This document shows positions 4,123 through 5,000 of a stretch of 5,000 bases of DNA, one piece after another. Below the pieces are notes generated by a model. That model did no database searches, had not been told where the DNA came from, and worked only from the letters and a program-made list of their open reading frames with translations. The translations under genes and the position numbers were made by a program. Source of the DNA: Candidatus Methanoplasma sp. (GTDB lineage: Archaea; Thermoplasmatota; Thermoplasmata; Methanomassiliicoccales; Methanomethylophilaceae); contig JAISPV010000095.1 of assembly GCA_031274665.1 (NCBI GenBank), positions 1 to 5,000 on the forward strand. The letters are read 5' to 3'. How positions within the stretch are numbered: position 1 is the first letter of the stretch; each line of letters opens with the position of its first letter.

Positions 4123-5000
4123 CTACAGTATCGCTCCGGGGTTCGTCTTCAGATAGAACTCCGACACATCCCAATCCTCTTCTTCGGAATGTTTCGTCTC
4201 GTCTATCTTTACGCCCAGGGACTTCGCGGTCTCTTTCATGAATTTGTATGCTTTTTCGCTGCCCTTGAAGTTCTCCACCTTGGCGCCGGATGAGGATATC
4301 TTCCCGCTGAAACATCCTATTATCTTCGTCCCCTCGAACACCACGCATTCCGTTGCGCCGCATTCCCTCTTGATCATGTCGCGCAGGTAGAGGTGCAGAT
4401 TGTCTTGGGTGTTCAGCAGCAGCAGCTCCCCGAAGGGGTCCGGTTCTGTTCCCGTATCCTCTTTCAGCATCCATCTCGGCGTGGGGTCGTCCTTCACAAG
4501 GAATCCTTTTACAAGGTACCCTTCCTTCTCAAGGTCCGACAGCGCCCTCCTTACGGTCGACATCCTGACCGAAAGGAACTGTGCCAGCTCCTCTGCGGAG
4601 AATGTGCCGAAGTCTTTGAAATGCCTTTTTATTATCGTTCTCATCGCTTCTTCCTTGCTCATGCCGCTCGGCGGCACTATGTAGTAGAATGCGTCCTGGT
4701 CTTGGCAGATGAGGGATGCTTTGAAAGGCTCGGAGATCAGTTCCAAGGTCCTCTCCTCAGAGAACGGAGAGTTCGAGACCACCTCCTTTCTGGCTATGGG
4801 CTGCCTGTCGCGGATCAGTCCCATGATCGTCTTGGCATCCTGTTCCACGCCGCCGGTCTTGGCTGCGCGGTAGACCGGGGCGAATTCCGCCGTGGTGTAT
4901 CCTATGTAGCCGGGCATGAGCGACATCCTGAAGAGGTCTCCTTTGCTCAGGATCTTCTTCAGCGTTATCCTCTGAGATATTCTTGTGACCATTTCCTGGT
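4123..5000 (-). CDS. C-terminal part of a winged-helix HTH_42-fold protein (AlkZ/YcaQ-like or Lhr C-terminal domain), 5' end possibly off the right edge
   Basis: At least 289 residues are visible, ending IL and TAG at 4123. The frame stays open past the ATG at 4992 to the edge, so the true start is probably outside; a lone start at 4992 has no clear Shine-Dalgarno. An N-terminal piece containing LFRMSLMPGYIGYTTAEF (about 20-37) is followed by a first winged helix (about 50-107). The second winged helix (about 115-178) includes FGTFSAEELAQFL, STVRRALSDLEKEGYLVKGF and PRWMLKED. A beta-rich tail follows (about 188-262: VVFEGTKIIGCFSGK, VENF). This order (tandem winged helices, then a beta-barrel) is that of the HTH_42 family. 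That family includes interstrand-crosslink glycosylases and is homologous to the C-terminal domain of Lhr helicases. The AlkZ catalytic QxQ/QxD motif and any helicase motifs would lie off-window. No enzymatic activity can be claimed; the neighbouring repair genes favour DNA repair. Confidence 0.6.
   Translation of the reverse strand, partial: QEMVTRISQRITLKKILSKGDLFRMSLMPGYIGYTTAEFAPVYRAAKTGGVEQDAKTIMGLIRDRQPIARKEVVSNSPFSEERTLELISEPFKASLICQDQDAFYYIVPPSGMSKEEAMRTIIKRHFKDFGTFSAEELAQFLSVRMSTVRRALSDLEKEGYLVKGFLVKDDPTPRWMLKEDTGTEPDPFGELLLLNTQDNLHLYLRDMIKRECGATECVVFEGTKIIGCFSGKISSSGAKVENFKGSEKAYKFMKETAKSLGVKIDETKHSEEEDWDVSEFYLKTNPGAIL

Noticed and set aside
4123..4125. TAG at the end of the winged-helix gene read as pyrrolysine
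   Set aside because: Methanomassiliicoccales can decode UAG, but read-through would run antisense through the conserved OGG catalytic region, and the protein reaches a plausible end at this codon.
3983..4474. 163-codon open frame on the minus strand across the ogg/winged-helix junction
   Set aside because: It is out of frame with the winged-helix gene and antisense to ogg, and its arginine-rich translation lacks any domain signature.

Overview
The window looks like chromosomal DNA of a moderately GC-rich euryarchaeon, most likely of class Thermoplasmata (for example a Methanomassiliicoccales-type methanogen). The clues are a bacterial-type gyrase B subunit, which Thermoplasmata and some other Euryarchaeota carry; a short archaeal/anaerobe-type ThiC; a tRNA-Thr with U73 and an encoded CCA; AT-rich TATA-like boxes at archaeal distances from the genes; and several start codons with no Shine-Dalgarno, consistent with leaderless mRNAs. 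The taxonomic call is inference, because no rRNA or lineage-specific marker is present.

Layout from left to right. Positions 1-714 (minus) hold the N-terminal ATPase half of gyrB, running off the left edge. Positions 715-921 form a 207-bp divergent intergenic region between gyrB and thiC. It contains a TATA-like box, a 26-bp alternating purine/pyrimidine tract, repeated CCGTTC(C)GA motifs, an ATTGACAA direct repeat, and a small open frame on the minus strand with a strong Shine-Dalgarno. thiC (plus) follows and ends at 2226. A tRNA-Thr(CGU) gene lies on the minus strand only a few bases beyond the thiC stop. Upstream of the tRNA on the same strand is an endonuclease IV-type AP endonuclease (2399-3211, minus). 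It is divergent from an OGG1-type 8-oxoguanine DNA glycosylase (3317-4120, plus), and a palindromic TATA element lies between them. The glycosylase meets, tail to tail with a 2-bp gap, the C-terminal part of a winged-helix protein of the HTH_42 fold (AlkZ/YcaQ or Lhr C-terminal type; 4123 to the right edge, minus).

Functionally the right half reads as a DNA-repair neighbourhood. The OGG-type enzyme would remove 8-oxoguanine and nick the strand, the AP endonuclease would clean up the resulting abasic or 3'-blocked end, and the winged-helix protein belongs to a fold used in crosslink-repair glycosylases and Lhr helicases. GyrB (supercoiling) and ThiC (HMP-phosphate for thiamine, or less likely a BzaF-type benzimidazole synthase) are ordinary housekeeping genes.

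I see no CRISPR array, insertion sequence or prophage gene, and no clear new multi-gene system. The most unusual DNA is the gyrB-thiC intergenic region.
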